64,000 bases of DNA. Origin: Acidobacteriota bacterium. GTDB taxonomy: Bacteria > Acidobacteriota > Vicinamibacteria > Vicinamibacterales > CAVVIG01. This document shows positions 39,140 to 50,400 of the stretch, piece after piece. Both the position numbers and the translations under genes were made by a program. Every line of letters begins with the position of its first letter. The first letter of the stretch is position 1. A model generated the notes under the pieces. It saw nothing but the letters and a program-made list of their open reading frames with translations. It was not told where the DNA came from and searched no databases. The DNA lies in NCBI GenBank assembly GCA_003222395.1, contig QHWB01000052.1, positions 372,001 to 436,000 of the forward strand. The letters are read 5' to 3'.

Positions 39140-40366
39140 ATGAAGCGCACCATCTTCAGCATTGCCGTCATCGCGGGCTTCAGCGCCGCGTCCGCGGCGC
39201 AGAGCCGACCCTCCGACTGGCCGCAGTGGCGCGGGCCGAATCGTGACGGCGTGGTGGCTTCGTTCACGGAACCGAGGGCCTGGCCGGATCAGCTCAACAG
39301 AAAATGGAAGATCGACGTCGGGTTGGGCTACTCGACACCGATCCTGATCGGCAACCGGCTCTACATGTACTCCCGCCAGAGCGACAACGAAGTGCTCACG
39401 GCAGTCGATGCCGAGACCGGCAAAGTGATCTGGCAAAGCAGCTACGCGGCGCCGTTCACGATGAATCCGGCGGCGGCGCGCCATGAAAAGGGTCCCAAGT
39501 CGACGCCGACGTTCGCCAATGGCCGGCTCTACACGCTCGGTATGAGCGGCATCGTCACCGCCTTCGATGCGACGACCGGCAAACAACTCTGGCAGAAGCC
39601 GGCGTCACCGGTCGGACCGCTGTACGGAACGGCGATGTCGCCGCTCGTGGACCGCGGCCTCGTCATCGTGCACGTCGGCGGCCACAACGAGGGCGCGCTG
39701 ACGGCGTTCGACGCGACCACCGGCGACGTGAAGTGGCGCTGGACCGGCGACGGTCCGGCGTACGGGTCGCCGATCGCCGCCGAGTTCGACGGGACGCGCC
39801 AGGTGATCGTGTTCACGCAGGAAAATCTCGTCGGCGTCTCGGCGGCCACCGGCGAGCTGCTGTGGAAGCGGCCGTTCACCACGCGGTCAACCCAGAACAC
39901 GATCACGCCGATTCTCTACGGCCAGACCGTGATCGTGTCCGGCCTCGAGAAGGGCGTCACCGCGTTCAAAGTGATGAAGCGCGACGGCCAATGGACGACT
40001 GACAACGTCTGGGACAACCAGGACGTGTCGCTGTACATGACCAACGGCGTCATCGTGCGCGACATGCTGGTCGGGATGTCACACAGGAACAGCGGTCAGT
40101 TCTTCGCACTGGACGCCAAGACGGGCAAGACGTTGTGGACGAGCGCCCCACGTCAGGCGACCAACGCCGCGATCGTTCGCGCCGGCGACGTCGTGTTCCT
40201 GCTGAAGGACGATGCCGAGCTGATCGTGGCCAAGCCGAGTGCCAGCGGCCTCGATCCGGTGAAGCGCTATACCGTCGCCGACAGCGCCACGTGGGCCGCG
40301 CCGACCGTTGCCGGCAATCGGATGTTCGTCAAAGACACGTCTGCGCTTGCGCTGTGGACTTGGTAG
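39140..40366 (+). CDS. PQQ-binding-like beta-propeller repeat protein, secreted
   Basis: ATG at 39140 (MKRTIFSIAVIAGFSAASAAQ); DWPQWRGPNRDGVVASF; DATTGKQLWQK, DAKTGKTLWTS blades. Confidence 0.92.
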   Translation: MKRTIFSIAVIAGFSAASAAQSRPSDWPQWRGPNRDGVVASFTEPRAWPDQLNRKWKIDVGLGYSTPILIGNRLYMYSRQSDNEVLTAVDAETGKVIWQSSYAAPFTMNPAAARHEKGPKSTPTFANGRLYTLGMSGIVTAFDATTGKQLWQKPASPVGPLYGTAMSPLVDRGLVIVHVGGHNEGALTAFDATTGDVKWRWTGDGPAYGSPIAAEFDGTRQVIVFTQENLVGVSAATGELLWKRPFTTRSTQNTITPILYGQTVIVSGLEKGVTAFKVMKRDGQWTTDNVWDNQDVSLYMTNGVIVRDMLVGMSHRNSGQFFALDAKTGKTLWTSAPRQATNAAIVRAGDVVFLLKDDAELIVAKPSASGLDPVKRYTVADSATWAAPTVAGNRMFVKDTSALALWTW

Positions 40367-40451
40367 TCATTTCTTAACTCGCGTGGGGCCCCACCCCCAC
40401 GCGCTGACGCGCTCGCGGCGTAAACCGCTCGCGCGTATCCAGAACAGAACG

Positions 40452-40923
40452 TCACAGACCGGTCCGGTTTCCGATGCAGTACAGAAATTTCGTCGTCCGA
40501 ATGAAGATCTGCCCCTCCGATATCGCCGGAGAGCTGAGCGTGTAGTCGTCGAAATCGTTCTCCGCGAGCACCTCGAACCGCGGTCCCGCTTTGACAACGA
40601 CGGTCACGCCGTCCTCATTGGTGACGTAGATCTTGTCGTCCGCCAGCACCGGTGACGCGCTGTAGGTCGCCGACCGCAGGCGCTGCCGCGCGTAGACTTC
40701 CTTGCCGGTCTTCGCGTCGAGGCACCACATGATGCCGCGATCGTTGATCACGTAAAGATAGATGCCGTCGGTGACCGGCGTCGGCACGTCGGGGCCGGAA
40801 CCGAACGACCAGAGGACGTGCGACTTCGTTCAGCGATGGTCCACGCCATTGCGGCCAGTTCTCGGCGCGGGGCGCCGCACGGGCACCGGCAAGGACGACG
40901 ATCGTGATCATCACGAGCCGCAT
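40452..40923 (-). pseudogene. PQQ-binding-like beta-propeller gene with large out-of-frame internal deletion
   Basis: N-term [33 protein letters not shown] (ATG at 40923) joins in a different frame to [40 protein letters not shown]...[29 protein letters not shown]; about 157 codons in total against 400 or more in paralogs. Confidence 0.8.
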
Positions 40924-41004
40924 GTTAGGCGCGCACAGCGCGCCTGCGAGGGAGCGGCGCGGGGCGTAGGGATCCCCGCTAGCGACCGAGCCGGGGTGCG
41001 GGGC

Positions 41005-41085
41005 CCCCAACGCGTCCGCGACTCCATCGAACCATGAAAGATGGTCGCGAACGCGTTGGGGACCCCGGTGTGGGGCGGAGCCCCA
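41005..41085. repeat. Composite palindromic repeat: 17-bp inverted repeat CCCCAACGCGTCCGCGA/TCGCGAACGCGTTGGGG plus hairpin TGGGGCGGAGCCCCA
   Basis: Arms 41005-41021 and 41045-41061 (one mismatch), inner ACCAT/ATGGT; second hairpin 41071-41085. Confidence 0.8.
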
Positions 41086-41099
41086 CGTGATGAAGTCTC

Positions 41100-44000
41100 T
41101 CACTCGGATCTCAACGCGTTGAGCAACGGCGTGCGCAAGGCGGCTCTCGTCGCGACAAACGACGATATCAGTCCCGCGAAGAACACCGCGACCAGCAGCA
41201 GCGCGCCGGCTGACGCCACCGGCGCTCGACCGCCGCGCTCCAGGACTGCTGGCGCAATCGCGACGAGGGCCGACGCCGCGCCGATCGCCAGGCCCCAGGC
41301 GAGCAGCAGCAGATTCTCGGCGACCACGATCGTGAAGATGTGCCGACGCCCGTAACCGACGGCGCCGAGCAGCGCCAGCTCGCGGCGCCGCTCCAGAACG
41401 TTCCGCAGCACGACGGCCGCCAGGCCTACCGTGCCGACGAGCAGTCCCAGGCTGCCGAGCGCTTGAAACGTCGAGAGATAGGTGTTCTCGACTGTGTGGA
41501 ATTCCGCCAGCCGCGTCCTGGATTCCACGACGTCGGCGCCAAGATCGGCGGCGCCGTCCTTGATCGCGGCGGATACCTGCGTCACCCGATCCGGTGGCGT
41601 GTCGACGAGCAGGAAACGGTAACCCTCCTGGTCGGGAAAGAGCCGCGAAAAGTTCGCGTCCGACATCAGCAGCTCGCCCTGGAAGATGCTGTCGGCGAGC
41701 GCGGCGACCAGACGCAGCCGAACGGATCGGTTGCCTCGTGTGATGACGATGTCGTCGCCGAGACTCTTGTGGAGCACGTACGTGATGGAATTTGCATCGC
41801 CGATCGCCGGCACCGCATCGGCGCCAAGGTCGCGATTCAGGAGCAGCCACGGGTTCGCGCGCTCGCCGCTGCTCGGCGCGAGCGCGCTCTGAAAGGCAAA
41901 GCGGCCGGAATCGATGAACGTTCGGCTGACGCCGACGACGCGAGGACTGATCGGCGCGTACAAGTTCAAACAGCTCGCATCGTCGCCCGGCAGCAGCCGC
42001 AACGGCTCGATCGCAATCTGGTCGCCTCCACTCAGTCCCAACGCTTCGCGGCCGTCGCGGCCGTTGGGATCGCTGACGAGCGGGAGCAGCAGCTCGACGA
42101 CCAACGGATAACCACCGGTGCCCGCGTGTCGATCGGCCGCGATTGGCGCATCACGGCGGAACGCGTCGACGGCGATCAGAATGAACGTCGCCGACGCGAC
42201 CACTCCGATCGCGAGGACGCTGCGACCGGGACGGTCCGCGGCGTTACGGAGTCCGAGGCGCCAGACCGGACGCCAGCCGTAACCACCGAGCGACGAGTGC
42301 AGCGGCCGGCGCAAGCTGACGGCAACTCCGCACAGACAGGCGACGAGCAGCGAGGTCCCTGCGCCGAAGAACGCAGCCGTGCGGGAGATCGCACCGGACA
42401 GGCTGATGCCCACCAGCGTCGCGCCGAGCAGCCCGAAGCCAATCGCTCCGACCAACGACGCCCTTCTCGGCGTGTACGCGCGGAGCTGACCGCGTGCGTG
42501 GGCCGACGAAAGACGGCCCACACGATCGTCGGTGATGTCGCCGGCGAGCAGGCTGCGCTCGGATATTCGCGACAGGCTTCCGAGCGTCCACCAGATGCAG
42601 ACCATCGCCGCGATCAACGCGCCGGCCGCGCCCGCCGCCAACGACAGGGGCGAAACGTGGAGAACCAGCGCGGTCGTGCCGACGGCGCCGGACCACCACG
42701 TGCGAAGACCGATCATCATCACGGCGCCATAGGCGACGGCGCCCGCGACGCCGAGCAGACCGCCGATCGCGGCCAGCACGCACCCTTCGATGAGAAACAG
42801 ACGCCGGACGCCGGTCGTGGTGAAGCCGACGGCGCGAAGCAGGCCGACCTCGCGCGCGCGCTGCTCGACGCCGAGACGGAAGAACAGAGCGGCGAGCATC
42901 AGCGCCGAGAAGACGAGGAAGAAGCTGAAGTAGGTGAAGTACTCGCCGAAGTCCGTGGCTCCGCGCGAGGCGGCGACGCCATCGCCGCGAATGTCGCGCA
43001 CCGACAATCCGAGGGCGAGCGGATCGATTGCGGCGCGGAGATGCGCAAGATAGCGATCGCGCGTGCCGGCTGGCGATCCCTCGCCTGCCGTCGCGACGCG
43101 CACCGAGGTGCGGTCGCCGAAGCGCGACCGCCACAACCGACGGCCGACCTCGAGCGGGATGAACGCCTTCGGCGTGGTGCGGTACCGTTCCCAATAGTCC
43201 TCGTCGATGCGCCGGATCCGGTGCAGGTCGATCGGAAACGGCGGGTCCCAGTCGCCGAGAGTCTTCGCCTCGGTGATGCCGGGATAGATCGGCGCCAGAT
43301 CGCGATCGGCGGCTGCGCCCGCGATCGGCGCGACCGCCGCGATCTGGAATTCTGCGGTGTGCGTCACGAGCCGTCCCGGTTCTTCCCACGTGTAGTACTC
43401 GAGCGTCAGCGGATCGCCAACCCGGGCGGCGAGATCGCGCGCGGTCCAGTCGTTCAGCACGATTGGCGGAGACGCCGAACCGGCCGCGACGGCGACGTCC
43501 ACCGCGATCGCGCGGAGATCCACCGCGGTCACCAACGAATACGGCACTTCACGGCCGCCGCTCGTTCGGATCGTATTTGCGAGATACGTCAGCACCGGCT
43601 GCGTCTGCATCGCAGCGGCCTTCGCAGCATCGTCGACGACCTTCGCGTGCGCCTCATCGATCAGTCCGGAGGCGCTCTCGACCGCGACGGCGCCAGACGC
43701 CACGACGCGGACAGTCAGGCCGATGTCCTCCAGCGCAAACCGACGTCGAACCAGCGCCTCCAGCGCGCCGGCCGTGGCCGATCGATCGGAGACCAGCAGC
43801 GCGTTTACCCGGCCGTCGAGGTCGAGATCCTGCTGCAGCCGCCGAAGCGGAACGAACACGGCCCGGACGTCGGCCTGCTGCGGCTGCAGAGAGAACTCGC
43901 CGAGATCCGACGGTCCGAGGATCGCGCGTACGGTCAGGCGCATCGTACGACCGAGATTGTCTTTGCGCCCGTGCAGCGATTCGATCGGGATCGCCGACGG

Positions 44001-44480
44001 CCGCTCGATGCGCACGAGCACGCTGCTGCCCGCGGCGGCGCCGATGTCGGCCGCGAGCGGGCGGCTGAGCAGCGCCTCGCGTCCATCGGGCCCGCTCGCG
44101 CCGGCGACTCCATGAAACCGCCAGAAGCGATCGTCGACACCGTACACCTGGACGCGCGACCGACGGCGGCCGCTCCCCTGCTCGGTCACGACGCCTTGCA
44201 TGACGATCACGGGACAGATCGCGTCGAACGACGATGAGAAGCTAGCGTCCTGCTGGAGATCGGCTGCAAGCGCTTCGCGGAAGAATCCGGTCGACAATAC
44301 GACGCGGCTAGTCCGACCGAGCCGCTGCCCGATGAGATCGCGCAGGCTCCCGCGCACCGATTCGCCGACCAGCAGCGCCCCGGCGAGCACGGCGGCCGCC
44401 GTCGCGACGCCGAGCACGACTGCGGCGTTCGTGCGCCAGTAATAGCGGATGCCGCGAAGCACGAGACGGTTCGGGTTCAT
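41100..44480 (-). CDS. ABC transporter permease (FtsX/MacB-like)
   Basis: Start [49 protein letters not shown] at 44480; FtsX-like EQRAREVGLLRAVGFTTTGVRRLFLIEG and ERRRELALLGAVGYGRRHIFTIVVAEN. Confidence 0.92.
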   Translation of the reverse strand: MNPNRLVLRGIRYYWRTNAAVVLGVATAAAVLAGALLVGESVRGSLRDLIGQRLGRTSRVVLSTGFFREALAADLQQDASFSSSFDAICPVIVMQGVVTEQGSGRRRSRVQVYGVDDRFWRFHGVAGASGPDGREALLSRPLAADIGAAAGSSVLVRIERPSAIPIESLHGRKDNLGRTMRLTVRAILGPSDLGEFSLQPQQADVRAVFVPLRRLQQDLDLDGRVNALLVSDRSATAGALEALVRRRFALEDIGLTVRVVASGAVAVESASGLIDEAHAKVVDDAAKAAAMQTQPVLTYLANTIRTSGGREVPYSLVTAVDLRAIAVDVAVAAGSASPPIVLNDWTARDLAARVGDPLTLEYYTWEEPGRLVTHTAEFQIAAVAPIAGAAADRDLAPIYPGITEAKTLGDWDPPFPIDLHRIRRIDEDYWERYRTTPKAFIPLEVGRRLWRSRFGDRTSVRVATAGEGSPAGTRDRYLAHLRAAIDPLALGLSVRDIRGDGVAASRGATDFGEYFTYFSFFLVFSALMLAALFFRLGVEQRAREVGLLRAVGFTTTGVRRLFLIEGCVLAAIGGLLGVAGAVAYGAVMMIGLRTWWSGAVGTTALVLHVSPLSLAAGAAGALIAAMVCIWWTLGSLSRISERSLLAGDITDDRVGRLSSAHARGQLRAYTPRRASLVGAIGFGLLGATLVGISLSGAISRTAAFFGAGTSLLVACLCGVAVSLRRPLHSSLGGYGWRPVWRLGLRNAADRPGRSVLAIGVVASATFILIAVDAFRRDAPIAADRHAGTGGYPLVVELLLPLVSDPNGRDGREALGLSGGDQIAIEPLRLLPGDDASCLNLYAPISPRVVGVSRTFIDSGRFAFQSALAPSSGERANPWLLLNRDLGADAVPAIGDANSITYVLHKSLGDDIVITRGNRSVRLRLVAALADSIFQGELLMSDANFSRLFPDQEGYRFLLVDTPPDRVTQVSAAIKDGAADLGADVVESRTRLAEFHTVENTYLSTFQALGSLGLLVGTVGLAAVVLRNVLERRRELALLGAVGYGRRHIFTIVVAENLLLLAWGLAIGAASALVAIAPAVLERGGRAPVASAGALLLVAVFFAGLISSFVATRAALRTPLLNALRSE

Positions 44481-45148
44481 CACGATACCCGGACCAGGTG
44501 CCGATGGGTCAGCTCGAATCGAATTGGAAACTTCGATGCGAGCTGCGCGCTGTGCGTCACGACGATCAGGATCGCATTCTGACGGCGGTGGAGATCGACG
44601 AGCAGCGATGCGACATTCTCGGCGGCGGCGTGATCGAGGTTCCCGGTCGGCTCGTCGCACAGCAGCAGCCGCGGGCTCCGGATCAGCGCCCGCGCGATCG
44701 CCACGCGCTGCCGCTCGCCGCCCGACAGCTCGCCTGGCCGATGGTCGATCCGATCGCCGAGCCCGATCTGATCGACGAGCCACCGCGCGCGGGCGAGATG
44801 GTCGTCAGCAGAGCGCGCGACCAGCGTCGGAATCAACACGTTTTCGAGCACGGTGCACTGCGGCAGCAAACAGTGATCCTGAAAGACGAACCCGATCGCG
44901 GTGTTGCGGAAGGCCGCCAGGTCGGCGGCGGCGAGCTGAAACGGGTTGCGTCCTTCCAACGTCACCGTGCCGGATGTCGGCGGCTCGAGCGCGCCAAGCA
45001 CGTACAGCAGCGAGCTCTTGCCGCTGCCCGATGGTCCCATTACCGCGGCCGCGTCGCCGGCGGCGAGCGTGAACGAGACGTCGGTCAGCACCGTGAGCGG
45101 CCCGCGCACGGTTGGATATTCTTTGCTGAGATTCGCGACGTGAAGCAC
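44480..45148 (-). CDS. ABC transporter ATP-binding protein (LolD/MacB type)
   Basis: Walker [10 protein letters not shown], signature [15 protein letters not shown], Walker [13 protein letters not shown]; stop overlaps permease start. Confidence 0.97.
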   Translation of the reverse strand: MLHVANLSKEYPTVRGPLTVLTDVSFTLAAGDAAAVMGPSGSGKSSLLYVLGALEPPTSGTVTLEGRNPFQLAAADLAAFRNTAIGFVFQDHCLLPQCTVLENVLIPTLVARSADDHLARARWLVDQIGLGDRIDHRPGELSGGERQRVAIARALIRSPRLLLCDEPTGNLDHAAAENVASLLVDLHRRQNAILIVVTHSAQLASKFPIRFELTHRHLVRVS

Positions 45149-45157
45149 GCGAACGCT

Positions 45158-46468
45158 TCAACGGGTTAAAGGTTCAAGCACCCCTTGAACCTTTTCGTAG
45201 ACCTCGAGCAATGCGTCCGCCGATCGCTGGATGCTGTAATGCTCGCGCACGCCATGGAACGCGCGCTCGCGGAGCGTCCGGGCCAGGTCGCGATCCTTCC
45301 ACAGCGCGTACAATCCGTCGGCCAGCGCCGCCGGATCGTCGGGCGCGACGAGCAGGCCGCCACCGGTCTTCTCGACAATCTCGGTGAATGCGCCGCGCCG
45401 CGGCTGCACCACCGGGACACCGCTCGCCATGGCCTCGAGCAGGAACAACCCCTTGGGTTCATCGCAGGGCGTTGGGACGGAGAGGACGTCGAGCGCGCGC
45501 AGGAACGCCAGCTTGCCGTCGCGATCGACCGCGCCACGATACGCGAACTCCCCCGCAACACCGGCCCTCTCGAGGCTGCGCTTCACGTCGGCGAGGTACG
45601 GCGCGTGTGCGCGCGAGAGATATCCGGCCGCTTCGAAACGGATCGCGGCGCCGCGTGTGCGCTGGCGGAAGAGCGCGTACGCATAGGCCAGGACGTGCAG
45701 TCCTTTCTCCGGCGCGATGCGCGCGAAATATCCCACGCGGAACGGGGTCGGGGCCGACTCCTCGGCTCTGCGCTCGTAGCCGTTCAGATTGATCCCGAGC
45801 GGCACGACCGAGATCCGGTCGGACCCGATCCCGAGCAGCCGCGACATCGTCGGCACGTAGTACTCGCTGACGGCGATGAACCGATCGATCTCCGGGACCT
45901 GCCGGCGAATCAGATCGATCGCCTTGCTGCGATACGGTTCGAGCAGGCCATCGAGGAAGAGATCCTCTCCCTGAAGCGTGCAGCAGATCGGACGATGCAG
46001 GCCGTCGCGCAACGGTCTGGCGAGGCCGATGAGCAGCGAGTTCGGCAGATTGACGATGTCGGGAACCGCTTCGTCGGCGAGCCAGTCGAGCAGCTTGTCG
46101 AACTCCTTGCGCAGCACGCCGCGATCGCCTTCGAGCATCGAGACAGTCATATCGCCGAGCAGCTTCGGATCTGTGGAAATGGACCGTCTTGCGAACGCGC
46201 GGATGACGCCCGGCGAGTCCCAGATCCGATCGAGAAACCGCGGCGTCGTGCGGAAGAGCGCCACGTGCTGCTGCAGGTAGATGCTGATGCCGCCGAACAG
46301 CACGCGCTTGCGGCTGACGTTGGCCTCGTCGGGATTCGTTGGTGTGTACAGCGGCAGGAGCGTGACATCGTGGCCGCGCGCGAGAAGCTCCACCGCCAGC
46401 GCATTGTCGCGCGAGCAGCTGCCGCAATACATCCCCGCGGCGCCAGCCGTGATCGACAGAATCTTCAT
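45158..46468 (-). CDS. Glycosyltransferase family 4 protein
   Basis: Start MKILSITAGAAGMYCGSCSRDNALAVELLARGHDVTLLPLYTP at 46468; VGYFARIAPEKGLHVLAYAY; SVPTPCDEPKGLFLLEAMASGVPVVQPRRGAFTEIVEKTGGG. Confidence 0.93.
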   Translation of the reverse strand: MKILSITAGAAGMYCGSCSRDNALAVELLARGHDVTLLPLYTPTNPDEANVSRKRVLFGGISIYLQQHVALFRTTPRFLDRIWDSPGVIRAFARRSISTDPKLLGDMTVSMLEGDRGVLRKEFDKLLDWLADEAVPDIVNLPNSLLIGLARPLRDGLHRPICCTLQGEDLFLDGLLEPYRSKAIDLIRRQVPEIDRFIAVSEYYVPTMSRLLGIGSDRISVVPLGINLNGYERRAEESAPTPFRVGYFARIAPEKGLHVLAYAYALFRQRTRGAAIRFEAAGYLSRAHAPYLADVKRSLERAGVAGEFAYRGAVDRDGKLAFLRALDVLSVPTPCDEPKGLFLLEAMASGVPVVQPRRGAFTEIVEKTGGGLLVAPDDPAALADGLYALWKDRDLARTLRERAFHGVREHYSIQRSADALLEVYEKVQGVLEPLTR

Positions 46469-47889
46469 AAATCGGCAGACTGAAATGCTCGCGCGCGGAA
46501 CAGGAATTCGACGAGGTTCCCTTCGTGTGGTTGCAGCCAGTTCAACTGAGTCGTCGGCACCGGCCCCAGGTTCAGCCGATCGATGTGGACGGCGTCGAGC
46601 AGCGACCGGCGGAACGCGCCATTGCAGGTGATCGCGCTGCAGACCAGCGTCGGGCCAATCGCATCGAGCATCGTGCGCTCGGGGCACTGCACGACGGTCA
46701 CGAACGGAAACATGTATTCCTTCCTCGCGATGGCGGCCTCCGGCGAGTCGCAGTGCACGACGGTCGGCAACAGGTAGTCCGCCCTGTCCTCTTTGATGAG
46801 GCGCGCATCTCCGCGGTGCTGCGCGGTGACGTCGGTGACGCCGGACGTCTGCAGGTCGGCGTCAATCTCCTTCGAGATTGCATCAGCGACGCCGGGCACG
46901 GTAAACGCGGCGAGGCTCGACTCGGGATGATCGGGAGGCAACGGACGCACGGCCACGACCCTGCGCGCCAGCGCATCGGCGATGTCGCGGGTGTGACGGC
47001 TCGCCCAGATGCCCGAGCAGTTGATGCAGCTGCGCCCGCTGTTGAGCAGCACACTGTCGACCATGACGTCGAGGAACTGTTCCCAGCGATCGACCTGATC
47101 GTCGCCGATCAGGATCTTCGAGAAACCGGGACCGTGCGCCTGGACGGCGGGATTGCCGCGATAGCGATCCACCGTTGCGGTGCCGCCAAAGATCAAGCTG
47201 CGCCCGCAGCTCTCGAGCACCGCCGCACCGACGTCGCCCTGGCCGGGGTACACCGAGATCGCCTCGCGCGGAATCCCGGCCTCGCAGAACGCCTCGGCCA
47301 TGCGGTACGGCGTCCATGGCTCCTGAGGGCCGGGCTTGAGCACGAGTCCGATTTGCAGCGGAATGACCGGCAGCCACAGCGTGTGCACGCCGGGCGAGTT
47401 CGAGGGCAGCACCAGACCGACGACGGGACTCTGCGGCTGGTAGCTGACGGGGACGCCGCGCTCTTCGCCGTGGCCGCGCGTCAGGATGTCGAACTGCAGA
47501 CCGCGCGTCAGCGACGTCAGGATGCCGCGCATTTCCGCGAGCACGAACGAATTCTTCTTCATGTTCGCGCGGCACATGCGCTCGGGCAGGCCGGTCGACG
47601 CCGATTGCGCCCGCACGAACTCGTCCGGCGTCTGCGTGCCGTCGCCCATGGGAAGCGTGCCGTTCATGTACAGCTCGCCCGCTTTGCCGACGCGGGCGAT
47701 CAGCTCGTCGACTGGGATTTCGCGGAGCACGTCGCGCGCGCGCGACGCCTTCCGCATGTCGCGCTGGATCAGTCCGCCGTTGGCGCGGCTGACGTTTGCG
47801 ATTGGCTCGCCGGTCGCGAAATGCACCACCGGATCGACATCGAGGCTCGTGTAAGGTTGACCCCAGCGCAGAACCGGCAGATGCAGCAT
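46465..47889 (-). CDS. Aldehyde dehydrogenase / LuxC-like acyl reductase family protein
   Basis: Start MLHLPVLRWGQPYTS at 47889; LVLPSNSPGVHTLWLPVIPLQIGLVLKPGPQEPWTP; LIFGGTATVDRY; LLNSGRSCINCSGIWASR (catalytic Cys region); overlaps GT4 start. Confidence 0.82.
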   Translation of the reverse strand: MLHLPVLRWGQPYTSLDVDPVVHFATGEPIANVSRANGGLIQRDMRKASRARDVLREIPVDELIARVGKAGELYMNGTLPMGDGTQTPDEFVRAQSASTGLPERMCRANMKKNSFVLAEMRGILTSLTRGLQFDILTRGHGEERGVPVSYQPQSPVVGLVLPSNSPGVHTLWLPVIPLQIGLVLKPGPQEPWTPYRMAEAFCEAGIPREAISVYPGQGDVGAAVLESCGRSLIFGGTATVDRYRGNPAVQAHGPGFSKILIGDDQVDRWEQFLDVMVDSVLLNSGRSCINCSGIWASRHTRDIADALARRVVAVRPLPPDHPESSLAAFTVPGVADAISKEIDADLQTSGVTDVTAQHRGDARLIKEDRADYLLPTVVHCDSPEAAIARKEYMFPFVTVVQCPERTMLDAIGPTLVCSAITCNGAFRRSLLDAVHIDRLNLGPVPTTQLNWLQPHEGNLVEFLFRARAFQSADL

Positions 47890-47906
47890 GGTCGTCGCGG
47901 CGCAGG

Positions 47907-49022
<1,116 letters not shown>

Positions 49023-49056
49023 GAAAACGTAGTATAGCGCCCAGGGCGGAGACTTC

Positions 49057-50400
49057 ATGACCACGGTCCAGTCCGAAGCGACGCTGCCGCGCCTGACGAT
49101 GTCGCAGTGGCTGATCGCGATCATCGCGGCAATCGGGTTCGCCTTCGACTCGTATGTGCTGTTGATGCTGCCGCTCATCGTGCGGCCGGCGCTCATCGAG
49201 CTGCTGCACGTCGCGCCCGGCAGCCCGGCGATCAACGACTGGGCGGGCCTCATCTTCTATGTACCGGCGGTGACGGGCGGCATCTTCGGCCTGCTCGGCG
49301 GCTACTTCACGGATCTGTTCGGCCGCCGGCGCGTGCTCGTGTGGAGCATCCTGTTGTACGCGTTCTCCGCGCTGGCGTCGGGCTTTTCGACATCGGTCCA
49401 GTGGCTGCTCTTCTGGCGGTGCTGCACATTCGTCGGCGTGTGTGTCGAGTTCGTCGCCGCGGTCGCGTGGCTCTCCGAGCTGTTCCCCAATCCGAAACGG
49501 CGCGAAGCGATCGTCGGCTACACGCAGACGGTGGGATCGATCGGCGGCATCATGGTGACCGGCGCCTACTACCTCGTCGTGACGTACGGCGAGCATCTGC
49601 CGCTCGTGCGCGGCGGACACGAGGCCTGGCGCTACACGCTGATGTCGGGCGTCATTCCCGCCATCCCGCTGATCGTCATCCGGCCGTTCCTGCCCGAGTC
49701 GCCGATCTGGGAGCAGAAGAAACGCGCCGGCACGCTCAAGCGGCCGAGCTTTGCCGAGCTCTTTCAGCCGCAGTTCCGCACGACCACGATCGTCACGACG
49801 GTGATGATGGCGGCGGCGTACGCCGCCGCGTTCGGCGCGATTCAGCAGACACCGCGCATCGTGCCCGGTCTCGCTGAAGTGCGCACGCTGCCGCGGCCGG
49901 CGCAGGAGCAGATCGTCAGCGCCGTTCAGTCGTTTCAGGAATTCGGAGGGCTCGCGGGCCGGATCCTCCTCGCGTATCTCGCCGTGCACATTGTCAGCAG
50001 ACGCCGCGTGCTGCGGATCTTTCAAGTGCCCGGGCTCGTGCTCGTCCCGATCGTCTTCGCCGTGGCGGCGACGAGCAGCCTCTCGCTGCTGCAGTGGGGC
50101 ATCTTTCTGTACGGCGTCGCCACCATCGGGCAGTTCAGCTTCTGGGGCAACTATCTCCCGCGCGTGTATCCAACCTACTTGAGAGGCACCGGCGAGAGCT
50201 TCGCGGCGAATGTCGGCGGCCGCATGATCGGCACCTGCGCCGCGCTCCTGACGACGCAGCTCGCGAACGTGATGCCGGGCGCGTCGGCGCCGACGAAGCT
50301 TGCGTACGCGTCGGCGCTCGTAGGAACCGCCGCGTACGTGCTCGGACTACTGACCAGTTTCTGGCTGCCGGAACCGAAGCGCGAGGAGTTGCCCGACTAA
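49057..50400 (+). CDS. MFS transporter (sugar/metabolite:H+ symporter-like)
   Basis: 447 aa, 12 TM-like; GGYFTDLFGRRRVLVWS; ELFPNPKRREAIVGYTQTVGSIGGI; RVYPTYLRGTGESFAANVGGR. Confidence 0.93.
   Translation: MTTVQSEATLPRLTMSQWLIAIIAAIGFAFDSYVLLMLPLIVRPALIELLHVAPGSPAINDWAGLIFYVPAVTGGIFGLLGGYFTDLFGRRRVLVWSILLYAFSALASGFSTSVQWLLFWRCCTFVGVCVEFVAAVAWLSELFPNPKRREAIVGYTQTVGSIGGIMVTGAYYLVVTYGEHLPLVRGGHEAWRYTLMSGVIPAIPLIVIRPFLPESPIWEQKKRAGTLKRPSFAELFQPQFRTTTIVTTVMMAAAYAAAFGAIQQTPRIVPGLAEVRTLPRPAQEQIVSAVQSFQEFGGLAGRILLAYLAVHIVSRRRVLRIFQVPGLVLVPIVFAVAATSSLSLLQWGIFLYGVATIGQFSFWGNYLPRVYPTYLRGTGESFAANVGGRMIGTCAALLTTQLANVMPGASAPTKLAYASALVGTAAYVLGLLTSFWLPEPKREELPD

Noticed and set aside
41340-44237. 965-aa plus-strand ORF
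   Set aside because: Antisense to the FtsX-type permease; charged low-complexity translation, no domain.
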